Shown in pieces: positions 1-13,268 of a DNA stretch of 64,000 nt. The notes below the pieces were generated by a model, which saw nothing but the letters and a program-made list of their open reading frames with translations, was not told where the DNA came from and did not search any database. The DNA lies in contig NC_133661.1 in assembly GCF_037893015.1 (NCBI RefSeq), forward strand, positions 221,613,193-221,677,192. The letters run 5' to 3'. The position numbers were made by a program, and so were the translations under genes. Within the stretch, counting starts at the first letter, position 1, and every line of letters begins with the position of its first letter. This stretch comes from Macrotis lagotis. Lineage: Eukaryota; Chordata; Mammalia; Peramelemorphia; Peramelidae.

Positions 1-494
1 CAACTGGGGCATGGAAGCACTGGCTGTGAGACTTAGGTCTGGGGCACTCTGGCAGGACTGGAGGGCAACTTCCAGTGCTGAGAGTTGCAGACATCAGTCT
101 GTGAGACTCCTCTGGTTTGGAGGACCTCAGACTCTATACCTTCATTTCAGCTGAAACCTCTTCCCAGAACAAACACAGAAGCAGTCCATTCCACCCCCTG
201 CCCCAGGCTCAAGCATGAGCAGCAGAGCTCCCACAGCTGTAAATAGAGTAATTGCCTTACCCCAGGGCATAGCCCATATTGCTCACAATGAAAGTATCCA
301 ACAGCAAGGCCCACACCATCCAGGCCAAGGGAAAGGGTCTCAAATCAAAGTCACAGACACTCCAGAGAAAGTAATAAGCAATCCCCTACTGGCCAGCCCA
401 CTTGGAGATATTAAACTCAGTGAGTAAAGCCTCTAGGGATCTCAACACCAAACCTCTGTGAACCAGACCCACCTCCAACACAAGATCTTAGGAA

Positions 495-1690
495 AATGGG
501 GAAAGGCCAGTAAAAAGGGGGCTTCATAGAAAACTACCTAGAAGGTAAAGACCCAAACTCAGAGAGATCCAGAACCTCTGAGGAGAATATGATTTGGTCT
601 CCATACCAGAAAGATTTACTTAAAGAAATCAGGAAGGAGTTTAAAAATCAATTGAAAACTTTGAGGGAGAAAATTACACCTTGCAACAAAAAAAAATCAT
701 TGGAAAATACAATTGGACAAATGCAAAAAGAAAATAATTTTCTCAAAACCTCAATTGGAAAAAGCAAAAAACAAAAAACCTCAATTGGTCAAATGGAAAA
801 CTCTTTCAAAAATAGAATTGACTGATTGAAAAAGGAGTTACAAAAGATAAATGAAGAAAAATCTCTAAAAAATGGAGTCTGTGGGAACTAATGACTTCAT
901 GAGACAACAAGAGTTCATTAAACAAAACCAAAAAAACTGAAAAAATAGAAGAAAATATAAAATACCTCATTGGCAAAACTACTGATGTAGAAAATAGAAG
1001 TAGAAGGGAAAACTTAGGAATCATTGGTCTCCCTGAAAATATTGAAGAGGAAAAAAAGCCTGGACTTAATGTTATAGGATTTAGTGATAGAAAATTGATC
1101 TGACATCATGGAACCAGAGGGTAAAATAGTTATTGAAAGAATACATTGATCCCCACTGGAAAGGGATCCCAAAATGAAAACACCAAGAAATATTGTGGCC
1201 AAATTCCAGAACTATCAGATAAAAGATAAAATCCTGCAAGCAGCCATAAAGAAACAATTTAGGGGGCTGCAAGGTGGTGCAGTTAAAAGAGCACCAGCCC
1301 TGGAGTCAGGCGTACCTGCATTCAAATCCATCCTCAGACACTTAGTAATTACCTAGCTGTGTGGCCTTGGGCAAGCCACTTAACCCCATTTGTGTTGCAA
1401 AAACCTAAAGAAAAAAAAAAAAGAAACAATTTAGATACCAAGAAGCCACAGTAAGGATTACATAGGACCTGGCTGCATCAACATTAAGAGATCAAAGAAC
1501 CTGGATTGTGATATTCTGAAAAGCAAGGGAACTTGTAATGCAGCCAAGAATTCCCTATCCGGAAAAACTGAGCCTTCTCTTCTAGAAGAAAAGATGGACA
1601 TTTAATGAAATAGGAGACTTCCAACTTTTCCTCATGAAAAGACCAGAGCTTAATAGAAAATTTAGACTTCAAACAGGATACTCAAGAGGC
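495..1690 (+). pseudogene. L1 ORF1 (RNA-binding protein) remnant
   Basis: L1 ORF1 makes the trimeric coiled-coil RNA chaperone of the retrotransposition particle. The likely original ATG is at 495, but a stop follows within a few codons. A long coiled-coil region with repeated IGQM-type heptads (about 690-830) precedes the RNA-recognition part (GIIGLPENIEE-like text around 1015-1050) and the C-terminal domain (MKTPRNIVAKFQNYQIKDKI, 1174-1233). A SINE is inserted after KKQF at about 1262, inside the C-terminal domain. Several frameshifts are present. Confidence 0.85.
1263..1418 (+). mobile_element. WSINE1-type tRNA-derived SINE in L1 ORF1
   Basis: Head GGGCTGCAAGGTGGTGCAG, A/B-box-like tRNA region and the CCATTTGTGTTGCAAAAACC tail are followed by an A run. 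Flanked by direct repeats AAAGAAACAATTTAG (about 1248-1262 and 1420-1434), which are L1 ORF1 sequence, so the SINE is younger than the L1. Confidence 0.9.
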
Positions 1691-1976
1691 ACATGAAAAG
1701 GTTTAAAAAAAGAGTAAAGAAAAAAAACTGCTATCCAATAGGGTGAAACTGGCTATATCCCTACCTGGGAGAAAGACTTCAATAACTCTCAAGAATTGTA
1801 CCTCTATTAGAGAGAGAATGCACTAAGCCAGAAGTAATGGACACTCATGACTTTTCTGTGACTCAGATAGAATGATTTAAAAACAATGCCTCCTTAAAAA
1901 GGGGGACAATAAATATACAGGAGGATGGAGGAGATTGAATGGAGTAAATCTCATTACATTAAGAGGTACAAAGAAC

Positions 1977-2130
1977 CTTTTTTTTTTTAGTTTTTGCAAG
2001 GCAATGGGGTTAAGTGGCTTGCCCAAGGCCACACAGCTAGGTAATTATTAAGTGTCTGAGGCCGGATTTGAACTCAGGTACTCCTGACTCCAGGGCCAGT
2101 GCTCTATCCACTGCACCACCTAGCTGCCCC
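1977..2130 (-). mobile_element. WSINE1-type SINE, antisense, in L1 spacer
   Basis: Poly-T at the left and CACCTAGCTGCCCC at the right mark a minus-strand copy. Target duplication TACAAAGAACC/TACAAAGGACC flanks it (about 1967 and 2132). Confidence 0.9.
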
Positions 2131-2746
2131 ATACAAAGGACCTATTTCAATAGAGAGGAAGAAGGGAGGAGGTGAGAACCACCTGAATCTTACTTTCATC
2201 AGATTTGGCTTAAATTTAACATACATACACTCAGTTAAGAAACTTATCTTACCTTTTAAGTATTAAAAGGGGAAAAGGGAGGATGGAAGTAAAGGGGAAC
2301 TTACAGAAGGAAGGAAAGGAATAAGGGGTAAAGGGAAAGGGTAAAGAAAGGGTAGGGGGGTTGGATATAGGAGGGCAAACACACTGAAGGTGGTGGTATT
2401 CAGAAACAAAATACTAGGAAATGTTGATAAATTTAAAAAGGGGGGGAAATACAAACAGAGGGAAGATAACATAGAGGGCAATAAATAGTAATTATAACTT
2501 TGAATGTGAATGGGATGAACTCTCCCTTAAAACATAAGCGGATAGCAGAGTGGATTAAAAACCAGAATCCTACAATTTGCTGCTTACAAGAAATTCATCT
2601 AAAGTAGAGAGATACATATAGAGAAAAGGTAAAAGGTTGGAGCAAAATATATTTTGCTTCAGCTAAAGTGAAAAAATCAGTGGTAGCAATACTTATCTCA
2701 GACGAAGTATCTGCAAAAATAGATATCTTTAAAAGAGATAAGGAAG

Positions 2747-2911
2747 GGGGCGGCTAGGTGGCGTAGTGGATAAAGCACCGGCCTTGGAGTCAGGAGTACC
2801 TGGGTTCAAATCCAGTCTCAGACACTTAATAATTACCTAGCTGTGTGGCCTTGGGCAAGCTACTTAACCCCATTTGCCTTGCAAAAACCTCAAAAAGAAA
2901 CAAAAAAAACA
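2747..2911 (+). mobile_element. WSINE1-type SINE in L1 ORF2 endonuclease
   Basis: Full-length sense copy with a GGGGCGGCTAGGTGGCG head. Perfect 17-bp target duplication AAAAGAGATAAGGAAGG (2731-2747 and 2912-2928). Confidence 0.92.
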
Positions 2912-3036
2912 AAAAGAGATAAGGAAGGAAACTTTATCCTCCTAAAAGGTACCATAGACAATAAAGTAATTACAATAATAACCAAATGGTATAGCATCCA
3001 AATTCACAGAGAAGTTGAAGGAGTTACAGGAAGAAA

Positions 3037-3037
3037 T

Positions 3038-3096
<59 letters not shown>
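3037..3096. repeat. (GATA)n microsatellite
   Basis: About 14 uninterrupted GATA units inside the L1 endonuclease region. They appear to have expanded from a short GATAGATA motif in the L1. Confidence 0.97.
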
Positions 3097-6000
3097 TACA
3101 AAACTCTACTGGTAGGAGACCTCAACCTCCTGCTCACAGATTTAGGCAACTCCAAACATAAAATAGACATGAAGGAAGTTAAGAAGGTAAATAGATTGTT
3201 AGAAAACCTAGACATATTAGACCTATGGAGAAACTTGAATGGGGATAGAAAGGAATATATTTTTTTTTTCCTGCAGTACATGGCACTTACACAAAAATTG
3301 ACCATGTACTAGGTCATAAAAACCTACTAATCAATTGAAGAAAGTCAAAAATAGTGAATACATCTTTCTCAGATCATAATGCAAAAAAAATCAGATGCAA
3401 TATTGGGCCAGTTCTCAAAATGAATTGGGAACTAAATAACCTCATTTTAAAGAATGAGTGGATCAAACAACAAATTTTAGAAAGAATTAATCATTTCATC
3501 CAAGATAATGACAATAATGAAACAACATACCAAAACTTATGGGATTCAGCCAAGGTAGCTGTCAGGGAATATATTATATTGCTAAATGCTTACATGAATA
3601 AATTAGAGAAAGAGGAAACCAATGAACTAAACATGCAACTAAAAAATAGAGAAGGGACAAATTTAACCCCCCCCAGTTAAATACCAAATTAGAAATTCTA
3701 AAAATTAAAGGAGAAATTAATAAAATTGAATGCACGAAAACTATTGAACTAATAAATAAAACCAAGAGCTGGTTTTATGAAAAAAACCAATACAATTGAT
3801 TAATGTCTGCTCAATTTTGTGAAAAAAAAAGAAAATAGAAAACAAAATTGCTAGAAACATAAATGAAAAAGGTGAATTCACCACCAATGAGGAGGAAATT
3901 AAAATAATAGTTTGAAATTATTTTGCCCAACTCTATGCCAATAAATTTGATGATCTAAATGAAATGGATGAATATTTTAAAAAATATAAGTTGCCTAGGT
4001 TAAATGAAGAGGAAATTAAATACCTAAATAACCCTATCTCAGAAAAAGAATTTCAACAAGCCATTATTGAACTCCCTAAGAAAAAATCTCCAGGGCTAGA
4101 TGGATTCACAAGTAAATTCCATCAAACATATAAGGATCAATTGGTTCCATTTTTACATACATACATTACTACTTGGAAAAATATGTGAAGCCAGAACTCT
4201 GCCTAACTCTTTCTATGAAACCAATATGGTGCTGATACCTAAACCAGGGAGAGATGAAACAGAGAAAAAATTATAGACCTATCTTCCTAATGAATATAGA
4301 TGCAAAAATCTTAAATAAAATCTTAGCAAAATGATTACAACAAGTTATCATTAAGAATAATACATTAGGACCAAGTAGGATTTATCCCAGGAATGCAGGG
4401 TTGGATCAATATTAGGAAAACTGTCAATATAATTAATTATATCAATAACAAACCTATCAGAAATCATATGATTATATCAATAGATGCTTTAAAATCTTTT
4501 GACAAAATACAGCACCCATTCCTACTAAAAACACTAGAGAGCATAGGAATAAATGGATTGTTCATTAGAATAATAAACAGTATATATCTGAAACCATCAA
4601 CAAGCATTATATGCAATGGGGATAGGCTAGAGGCATTCCCAATAAGATCAGGGGTGAAACAAGGATGCCCACTATCACCACTACTATTCAATATCATATT
4701 AGAAATGTTAGCTACTGCAATAAGAGAAGAAAAAGAAATCAAAGGAATTAAAATAGGGAAGGAAGAGACAAAACTCTTACTTTTTGCAGATGACATGATG
4801 ATATACTTAGAGAATTCCAAAAATTCATCTAAAAAACTACTAGAAGTAATTAACAACTTTAGCAAAGTCACAGGATATAAAATAAACCCTCATAAATCCT
4901 CAACATTTCTATATATGACTAGTAAGATGCAGTAGAATGAGCTAGAAAGAGGAATCCTATTCAAAGCAACTTCAGACAATATAAAGTACTTGGGAGTCTA
5001 CCTGCCAAGGCAGACTCAGAATGCTTCTCAGATTTAAATAACTGGGCAAATATCAACTGCTTGTGGATAGGCTGAACTAATATAATAAAAATGGCAATTC
5101 TAACAAAATTAAACTACTTATTTAGTGCCCTGCCAATCAAAATTCCAAAAAAAATTGCTTTGAGTTAGAAAAATTGGAACTAAATTAATATAGAGAAATA
5201 AAAAGTTGAGAATTTTCAGGGATTTAATGAAAAAAGTGAAAAAGAAGGTGTCTTAACCCTATCAGATCTAAAATTATATTAAAGCATCAGTCATCAAAAC
5301 CATCTGGTATTGGCTAAAAATAGAGTGGTAGATCAGTGGAATAGACTAGGTGCAACAGCAGGAAATGATTATAGTAATATGTTGTTTGATAAACCCAAAG
5401 AGTCAAGCTATTGGTATAAAAACTCTCTGACAAAAACTACTGGGAAAATTGGAAGTTAATATGGCAAAAACTTAGATTAGACTAACACCTCACACCATAT
5501 ACCAAAACAAGATCAAAATGGATAGAGAATTTAGAGATAAAAAAATATATAAGCAAACTAGGAGATCAAGGAATAGTTTACTTGTCATATCTATGGAACA
5601 GAAAGCAGATTTTGACCAAGGAAGAGATGGAGAACATCATTAAAAACAAACTATATAATTTTGTTTACATTAAATTAAAAAGCTTTTGCACAGACAAAAC
5701 CACTGTAACCAAGATCAAAAGAAATGTAGTAAATTGGGAAACAGTTTTTACAACTAGTAGTTCTGACAAAGGACTCATTTCTAAAATATACAGAGAACTG
5801 AGTCACATTTTTAAAAATACAAGCCATTCCCCAATTGACAAATAGTCAAAGGATGTGCAAAGGCAATTTACAGAGGAGGAAATCAAAGTGGTACATAGTC
5901 ATATGAAAAATTGCTCTAAATCACTACTTATTAGAGAGATACAAATTAAAGCATCTCTGAGGTATCATCTCACACCTCTCAGAGCGACCTATATGACTAG

Positions 6001-6838
6001 AAAAGAAAATGGTCAATGATGGAAGGGATGTGGGAAATCTGGGACACTAATACATTGTTGATGGAGCTGCAAACTCATCCAACCTTTCTGGAGATCAATT
6101 TGGAATTACGCCCAAAGAGCAACAAAAATGTGCATACCCTTTGATCCAGCAATACCACTACTGGGTCTATACTCTGAAGAGATGATGAAAAAAAAGGTAA
6201 AAGCATCACTTGTACAAAAATATTCATAGCAACCCTGTTTGTGGTGGCAAAATATTGGAAATAGAGTAAATGTTCATCAGTTGGGGAATGGCTTAATAAA
6301 CTGTGGTATACGTGTGTCATGGAATGCTATTGTTCTATTAGAAACCAGGAGGGATGGAAATTCAGGGAAGCCTGGAAGGATTTGCATGAACTGATGCTGA
6401 GTGAGAAGAGCAAAACCAGAAGAATTTTGTCTACCCTAACAGCAGCATGGGGATGATGATCAAACTCAATGGACTTGTTCATTCCATCAGTGCAACTATC
6501 AGGCACAATTTTGGGATATCTGCAGTGTAGAATACTATCTGAATCCAGAGAACACCAAAGACTATTTATTATCTTTAATTTTAAAGCAAAAACCAAAGAC
6601 CTTTAATTTTAAAAAAAAACTATCTTATTATGTAATTTTGCTATGTCTTATACTTTATTTTTCCTTCCATAAGGATATGACTTCTCTCTCATCACATTCA
6701 ACTTAGATCAATGTATACCATGGAAACAATGTAAAGACTAATAGAACTAATAGACTGCCTTCTGTGGGCGGTGGGGGGGGTTGGAAGTGAGATTAGGGGA
6801 AAAATTGTAAAATTCAAAATAAATAAAATTCAAAAAAA

Positions 6839-8790
6839 ATAAGTCAGATGAAGATAAACATGTTACTAATCAGTAATGTAATATCATTTTTGCCTTTCAG
6901 GCCACAAGCATCTGTGAAATATCACCTATGTAGTCTATTATTTGAAGGTAATTATTCTCTCATTTTTATCTTGAAAAGACTGGTAGGTTTTACACAAAAA
7001 GGACTGGAATATTTGTCCCTATGTCATATTGAATCTCAGCTATGAAGGAAACATACTTGGAAAGAAAATTAGGTTCCAATCAAATTAAACTTTTCTCTTT
7101 GTTAGAAAAAAAAAATATATATATATATACACTAAATTGAATGATCCCATTTGCAAAACTCCAAATAATAGCAAAAATAGAATATGTTGCATTTTGATGA
7201 CATTCTTAAAATATGACTCATATAGGGTTTTAAGACACATCATGTTAAGCATCTGATAAGACAATCATGTTAAGCATCTGATTGTCCTTTTTTTTCAGAA
7301 GCAATCAATGGGAGAGTTCCTTAAACATCTCCTAATTCTAAGTATTTAACCCTTACTTTTTCTCAAAAAAAGTAAATATCTGTACAGAGAAGTTGGTTAC
7401 TTTGCTAAAGAAAATAAGATATGGAAGTCTAAGAAAGATGTACCAGTTCTCTGGAAAATAAAATATACATTTGACACACCTTTAAGTTTAATCTTCAATA
7501 TCAAAATTTCACTATTATTTTCCTAAGCATCTTGATAAACAAGAAATTAAATCAGATTTGAATACTCACACAGAAAATTTAACAAGTGACTTTCTTCAAT
7601 CAGTTTGTGCAGTCTCCAGCATATCTCAGATTTATACATCATTGATTGAGTATTTTTGTCTATTTTAAAAGGACCGACTAAATAAGGAAAAAACTGTTTA
7701 GATATCATTTGGAAATTAGCTAAGGATCAAAATGCATTTTAGAAATTAGCAAGAGAATCATAATTAATGTGTAAAAGAAAATATGAAATCTTATTGCAAT
7801 CTCTTCTCCATTCCTTCTTCCCCTCTACCCAACTAATCTACAATGAAAACAGATGAAAAATAAAGGACCAAAGAAAGGAATTTTAAAGCATTATAATTAT
7901 CATTATTGAATTTGAAATTTGGTAAGAAGTCAAAGAAAATAAAAAAATTAACTGAGATAGAAGTTCATATACGGGTGCATCCTTTAATCAATTAGCATTG
8001 CTTAGCTTTTACAAAGGGATAGAAAAAAATTATAGTATGAATGGAAAAATAAGCATTGCTCCTACAACATGAGAATGGTCAATGGGGAGGGAGAAGCATA
8101 GGTTCAGACTTAAAGCATTTTGCTACAAAAAATTCATTCAATTCACTTCTAAATGTGAATGGTCAATGGATCAATGCTTTTGGTTGACTTTAACACATGG
8201 CTACACCAAGTCAGATTAATTGGGGCTTTGTTCTTCACAAGATTTGCTTGTCCAAAAACTCTGGTCCCATCAATGGACCTCTGGCAGCTGACTCAATATT
8301 TCAAGGCACACTAGAACAACAACATTCCACTCAAGTTGGTAAATAACAGGCACAAAAGGACAGGGGCAACCACAATGCTAAGCGCTCCTGGCTTACTTTT
8401 GCTCTAGGTAGAGAGAATAGACCACTAACAGTAGCTCTCTCTCTTTTCACCTGGAGGCTTCCAGCAACACTCCCTGTCTTTTCACAGAGGGGCAGAAAAG
8501 ACTCACTTTCACTGGTTAGTGCCTTGTGAATACAAACCCTGTTCTGGTTCAATAGCCAATCAAAAGTTTGATCTTTTACTAAGTGGTGAATGAATCAGAA
8601 ACAGTGTAAATATAGCTTTGTAGTTTCCTAAGTGGAGAGCAAGGTCCTCCATTACAAACATCCCACACTTTCAGTAGCTAACTGACCAAGCTTTGCCATG
8701 TCATTTCTGCTACACATGCTCTAAGGACAAAGTTCCCTTTGACCAGTCACCCATTGCATGTTTATGGGACTTTTCACTCTCGTTGACTTT
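6839..8790. other. Unassigned AT-rich sequence
   Basis: No gene or clear repeat is recognised. It holds a short TA run (about 7110-7128), a small direct repeat with CATGTTAAGCATCTGAT units (about 7240-7285), and a less AT-rich block (about 8250-8720) with no supportable coding frame. Confidence 0.5.
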
Positions 8791-8794
8791 CTTG

Positions 8795-8995
8795 AGGTAT
8801 ATGAGTAGTGGTATATCCTTCAGTCAAAGAACATAGGAACAAGTTTGGCAACATTTTTAGTAAAATGTCAAATTGTTTTTCATAAGAGTTGGAGTCATTT
8901 ACAAATTCAACCACAAAAGTATATTTACTATTTTATTCCTCTCTTCATGAACTGTAGGATATTCTACATCTAAGAATGATTAAGGACTGGAAATC
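8795..8995 (-). mobile_element. Ancient L1 ORF2 C-terminal fragment, antisense (tentative)
   Basis: The text around AAATGTCAAATTGTTTTTCA and the following GAGTCATTTACAAATTCAACCA resembles the antisense of the L1 stretch near 6070-6110, strongly diverged. Confidence 0.35.
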
Positions 8996-10115
8996 TCCCT
9001 CTTTCCTTGACTGACAGCTAACAGCAAATCCTGGATAATCAGGTTCTGGGGAACCAGAAGCTGCTGCCCCTCTTCTCTTTGGAAGTGCCCCCACCATATT
9101 ACTAAGACAGAAAACAAAGCTTTAAATTTCAACTTCCAGATTGTCAAGGGGACGGCTAGCCAATATTTCAAGTTTATGAGCATTATAAGGGTTCATTTTA
9201 TGTCTACTCTGAGTTTGAGGTATTAATAAAAGATAGGAGACAATTTATATTTGCTGAGATCTTCAAAAAAATCTTTGTGATCAAATCAGGGACCTGATTC
9301 CAAGAACTGTTCACTTTTGGGGAACAATCAGCAGCCTGTTCATGGAACTACTCAGGTAAACTTTGGTACCAGATGACTGATAAACCTTGGATCTTTCAGT
9401 AATACAAAAACCTTTTCATACTTTCATTCCTCAACCTTTCTGATGGGAGAACTGAGCTTTTTTAAAGCAAGATATTATATTGACTTGGTTATGTGACATA
9501 ATGAGTTTTTTTTTTATCAACTTTTTGTTTTTAAAAGGGTGTGCAGGATTTTATTCAGTAATAATGGAGGAGGGCAAATGTGAACTAGTTTGAGTCATAT
9601 CAGCACCTGTCACATAAATAAATTATACCGGATCTTCATGCAAATATGTCACATACTTAAGCTATCTTTATCAATGTAAATAAGAAACCAGCTGCAAAGT
9701 AATCAAAGTAATATTCATTCTTTGCTGCAATTAATTGTAAATGCATCCAACTTGTAGGTAGATAGTAATGAGTTATGATTTTATGACAAAGTCCTCCTTC
9801 TAATATTTTTCTGAAAGATAAGATAAAAGTAACCTTTAAAGTCATGTCCAAAAATATTGTGATGATTCATAATTTTGATGATTCCCTGAATACACATTGG
9901 AAGTCTAAATATGTAATGTAAACATCAGAGATGTAAATCCTTGAGATTCCAGGATGAGAGGACATCAGTTCTGATTGATCTAACCTTATATCTTCCCTAT
10001 CCTTCTGACTGCTTCCTGCTAAGCTATCACAAAGATAAATTTTCAATGACTCATTAGAAACAACACAGCTCAGATAAAATAGTATCTATTTCATTTTAAG
10101 AATGCTAAGGAAGGA
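8996..10115. other. Unassigned sequence
   Basis: No coding or RNA gene is supported. Short open stretches have no recognisable domain and average to low-complexity AT-rich text. Confidence 0.45.
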
Positions 10116-10117
10116 CA

Positions 10118-10215
10118 CTGAGAAGAGGGATTCTTTCACTGCATTTCTAACCCCAGAACTTAGCAACATACATGGTGCATAATAAATGTATAATAAATGT
10201 TTTCTGATTGATCTC
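10118..10215 (+). repeat. MIR/CORE-SINE 3' fragment
   Basis: Contains the MIR-like end ACATGGTGCATAATAAATGT followed by a second short AATAAATG unit. Confidence 0.5.
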
Positions 10216-11248
10216 TGTCACTATATCTAGGGATTCTTAAATCCTAGAGAAGGAACTAAAGTCCTTGAATGGCATTCTGATGGTTCAGACATAATTGATG
10301 CCAACAAAAGATAAAAGGAAAAATAATGCTAAAAGATCAAAGTGGTTGATAAGGGATGAAATTTATATTTTTTCAGGGATTTGTATAACAGAATTCAGCT
10401 TACTGCAGCTAAATATAGAGGAAATAGGTCCTATAAGAATATTATCAGGAAAAAAATGAGAGGGGGGGGCAGAGTCAAGTTGGTGACAGGAGAAGAGCCT
10501 CTCCTAGGTGTTCTCTCCATAATATTTAAAAAAGTCTTAAAATTATGACTCTAAGCTAAATTTTCAAGAGACAGAACCCACAGAAAGATCCAGTGAGGCA
10601 ATTCTCCAGGCGAAGGTAACCAGAAAATAGTGGAAAGACTCCACTCCACGGGGTTAGAGGGCAGCCCACCAGAGTGAACAAACTTCAGTCTCCCAGAGGC
10701 AGGCCCAGGGCACCTGGGAGCCTCAGCTCACGGCAGTGGGGGCAGTTTCCTGATGTACACCCTAGGGAGCATGAGGCACAAACTAGAGGATCAGGAGGGG
10801 ACCTCTGCCAGAGCAAGCACATGAAGCCCAGGCGCTCAGAGCAGTTGCATCTGTCAGTGGGGTCAGCTCTGTAGCTATGGCTGCATGGCATCCCAGACCC
10901 AGGAAATGGAAGCAGGCATGGAGACAGTAAGCAGGAGCCCCCAGGCAACTGAGCCTTAAGTGCTCAGCCCACCAAAGGTAGGATAGTGGAGAGATAATTC
11001 AGAGGTCTGTCCTCTGTACCTGGAACAGGACTCTGGGGCCCTGACCACATTCAGATCCTGATCACAGTCTAGAGCCCCCATAGAACAGGGCCCCCCCCCA
11101 CCTCAGCCCCATGGCAGAAGGGTGTGCTTGTGGTCATTCACAGACTAGGAGGGAAGACAGTCTCATACATGGAGATCCTTGTAGGGAATGTCCCAAAAAT
11201 ACTCAAAAGCTCAGGAAGCACCCCCAAAACCAGGCACAGGCTAGAGAA

Positions 11249-12310
11249 ATGAATAAGCAGAAAAAAGAGGAACACCATTGAGAAATACTTTGTCTATGAT
11301 CCCAAGAAGGATCAAAATACTCGATCTGAAGATGGAGTAAAACCATCTAAAGACTCCAAGAAAAACGGAAATTGGGCTCAGGCTATGGAAGAGCTCAAAA
11401 AAAGATTTTGAAAAATAAGGTAGATAGAATAAAAATTGGGAAAAGAAATGAGAGAGATGCAGAAAAGCATGAAAAAGAAGTCAGCAGCTTAGTCAAGGAG
11501 ATCCAAAAAATGCTGAAGAAAACAGCATGTTAAAAACCAGCATAGGTCAAATGGATAAAACAGTTCAAAAAGTTATTGAGGAGAAGAATACTTCAAAAAG
11601 CAGAATTGGCCAGATGGAAAAAGAGATAAGAAAGCTCTCTGAAGAAAACAAATCCTTTAGATGCAGAATGGAGCTAAAGGAAGCTGATGAATTTATGAGA
11701 AGTCAAGACACAATACTTCAACACCAAAAGAATGAAAGATTAGAAGAAAATGTAAAACATCTCATTGAAAAAACAACTGACCTAGAAAACAAATTCAAGA
11801 AAGATAATTTAAAAATTAGTGGGATACTTGAAAGTCATGATCAGTAAAGGAACCTTGACCTCAATTTTAAAGAATTCCTACAGGAAAATAGCCCAGATAT
11901 CCTAGAAGCAGAGCACAAAATAGAAATGGAGAGAATACACAGATCTCCCCCAGAAAAAGATCCAAAAAGCAACCCCCAGGAATATTATAGCCAAGTTCCA
12001 GAACTCCCAAGTCAAAGAGAAAATATTACAAGCAGCCAGAAGGACACAATTCAAATATCGTGGAGTTTCAGTCAGGATCACACAGGACTTAGCAGCAACT
12101 ACATTAAGGAATCATAGGACTTAGAATATAATATTCCAGAAGACAAAATAGCTTGGAATGCAATTGAGAATCAATTACTCAGAAAAACTGAACATCCTCT
12201 TCCAAGGAAAAAGATGGACTTACAATGAACCAGGGGAATTTCAGTTGTTCCTTTTGAAAGAACCTGAGCTGAACAGAAAGTTTGACATTCAAATGCAGGA
12301 CTCAGGTTAG
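11249..12310 (+). pseudogene. HAL1 ORF1 remnant
   Basis: The likely ATG at 11249 reads MNKQKK and then hits a stop after ten codons, so frameshifts have accumulated. Open pieces at 11527-11844 and 11926-12114 give a coiled coil with IGQM-type heptads, then LENKFKKDNLKISGI (the entry to the RNA-recognition domain). The C-terminal text around RTEHPLPR follows near 12185. It is homologous to L1 ORF1 but diverged from the 495-1690 copy. Confidence 0.8.
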
Positions 12311-12808
12311 AGAGAGTGAACGAGAAAGGTAAAATATGAGGGACTTAATGATGATGAACTGTATGTATTCCTTCACAGAAATATTATACAGATAATATTC
12401 ATATAAAACTTCTCACTTAATAGAGCAGGTAGAAGTAGTTTTATAGATGAAGTACAAGAGAGAGCTGAATTTGAAGATATAATATATTGTAAAAATGGAG
12501 TCAATGGCTAAAAGGGAAATGTAATGGGAGTAAGAGAAAGGAGAGGTGGAATAGGCTAAGATATTTCGTATAATAAGATTTTTATTGCAATGAGTTACTG
12601 CAATGATATGGAAGGGGGGAAGGCAAGGGGGAATGAGGGAACCTTTTCACTCATCAAATGTGGCTCTGAGATCAAACAGCATACACCCTCAATAGGGTAT
12701 AGACATCTAGAGTAAAACTGAGAAAAGGGGGATGGGGAAGGGGGGGATGTGAGTGATGGAGGAGAGGCTGGACTGTGGGGGAGAGTGGTCAGATAAAACA
12801 CATTTACT

Positions 12809-12944
12809 TTTTTACTTCTTGCAAGGGGCTGGGATTGAGTGGCCTGTCTGGGGCCATAGACCAGGTCATTGCTGGGCCTTAGGGCTCAGGGCCTCTTGGC
12901 CCCAGGGCTGGTGATGAGTCTGCTGTGCCACTCAGCTACCTTAT
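12809..12944 (-). mobile_element. Diverged WSINE1-type SINE, antisense
   Basis: A degenerate TTGCAAGGGGCTGGGATT ... CTGTGCCACTCAGCTACC body retains the SINE order. Flanks AAAACACATTTAC and AGAACATTTTAG look like a decayed target duplication. The matching uninterrupted HAL1 sequence is near 62540-62565. Confidence 0.6.
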
Positions 12945-13225
12945 AGAACATTTTAGAAGAGGGTCAGAGTGAAAGGAGAGAGAAAATATAGTATATGATA
13001 GTGAGGGAAGTATGAATGGAGGGAGTTGCGATCAGCAGCAGCAATGGTGGAAAAATATGGAAGTAGCTTTTGTGAAAGACATCATAAAAAATGTGAGCCA
13101 CCCGAGACAGAGCTGGTGGTGTTGGAACACAAACTAAGGTATATTTTTTTCTCTTTACTTTATTTCTCATGAAGGTCCACTTTTGGGGGGAGGGGTATTA
13201 TGTTTACTCTTAAACAAGAATATTT

Positions 13226-13230
13226 TAGTA

Positions 13231-13267
<37 letters not shown>

Positions 13268-13268
13268 A
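13226..13268. repeat. (TA)n microsatellite in HAL1 3'UTR
   Basis: Alternating TA tract with one TG interruption, just before the HAL1 tail. Confidence 0.9.

Larger units (their letters stand above)
2485..6400 (+). pseudogene. L1 ORF2 (endonuclease/reverse transcriptase) remnant
   Basis: L1 ORF2 nicks target DNA and reverse transcribes RNA there. Seen here: APE-type endonuclease text with LQEIHLK at about 2578-2600, the SPGLDGF segment near 4090-4107, [16 protein letters not shown] at about 4648-4695, and the catalytic FADD motif at 4783-4794 inside an open stretch of 180 codons (4393-4932). Other open pieces are 3354-3677, 3964-4185 and 5582-5842. Stops and frameshifts separate them, so no full protein can be made. 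The endonuclease part is also split by a SINE (2747-2911) and a GATA microsatellite (3037-3096). Confidence 0.9.
1..6838 (+). mobile_element. Near-complete L1 LINE, sense, degenerate
   Basis: A sense L1 that begins before the left edge. The order is 5'UTR (1 to about 490), ORF1 (about 495-1700), inter-ORF spacer (about 1700-2480), ORF2 endonuclease (about 2485-3370), reverse transcriptase (about 3700-4950), C-terminal region (to about 6400) and 3'UTR with a G-rich stretch (6771-6781) and an A-rich AATAAA-type tail. It is broken by SINEs at 1263-1418, 1977-2130 and 2747-2911 and by a GATA microsatellite. Many stops and frameshifts in both ORFs make it inactive. It is the best internal reference for the other L1 fragments here. 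Confidence 0.92.

Noticed and set aside
3024-3305. Minus-strand open stretch with repeated YLSI units
   Set aside because: It is the GATA microsatellite read on the other strand inside L1 ORF2.
8250-8720. Possible LTR or ERV fragment in a less AT-rich block
   Set aside because: No TG...CA ends, primer-binding site, polypurine tract or retroviral motif was seen.
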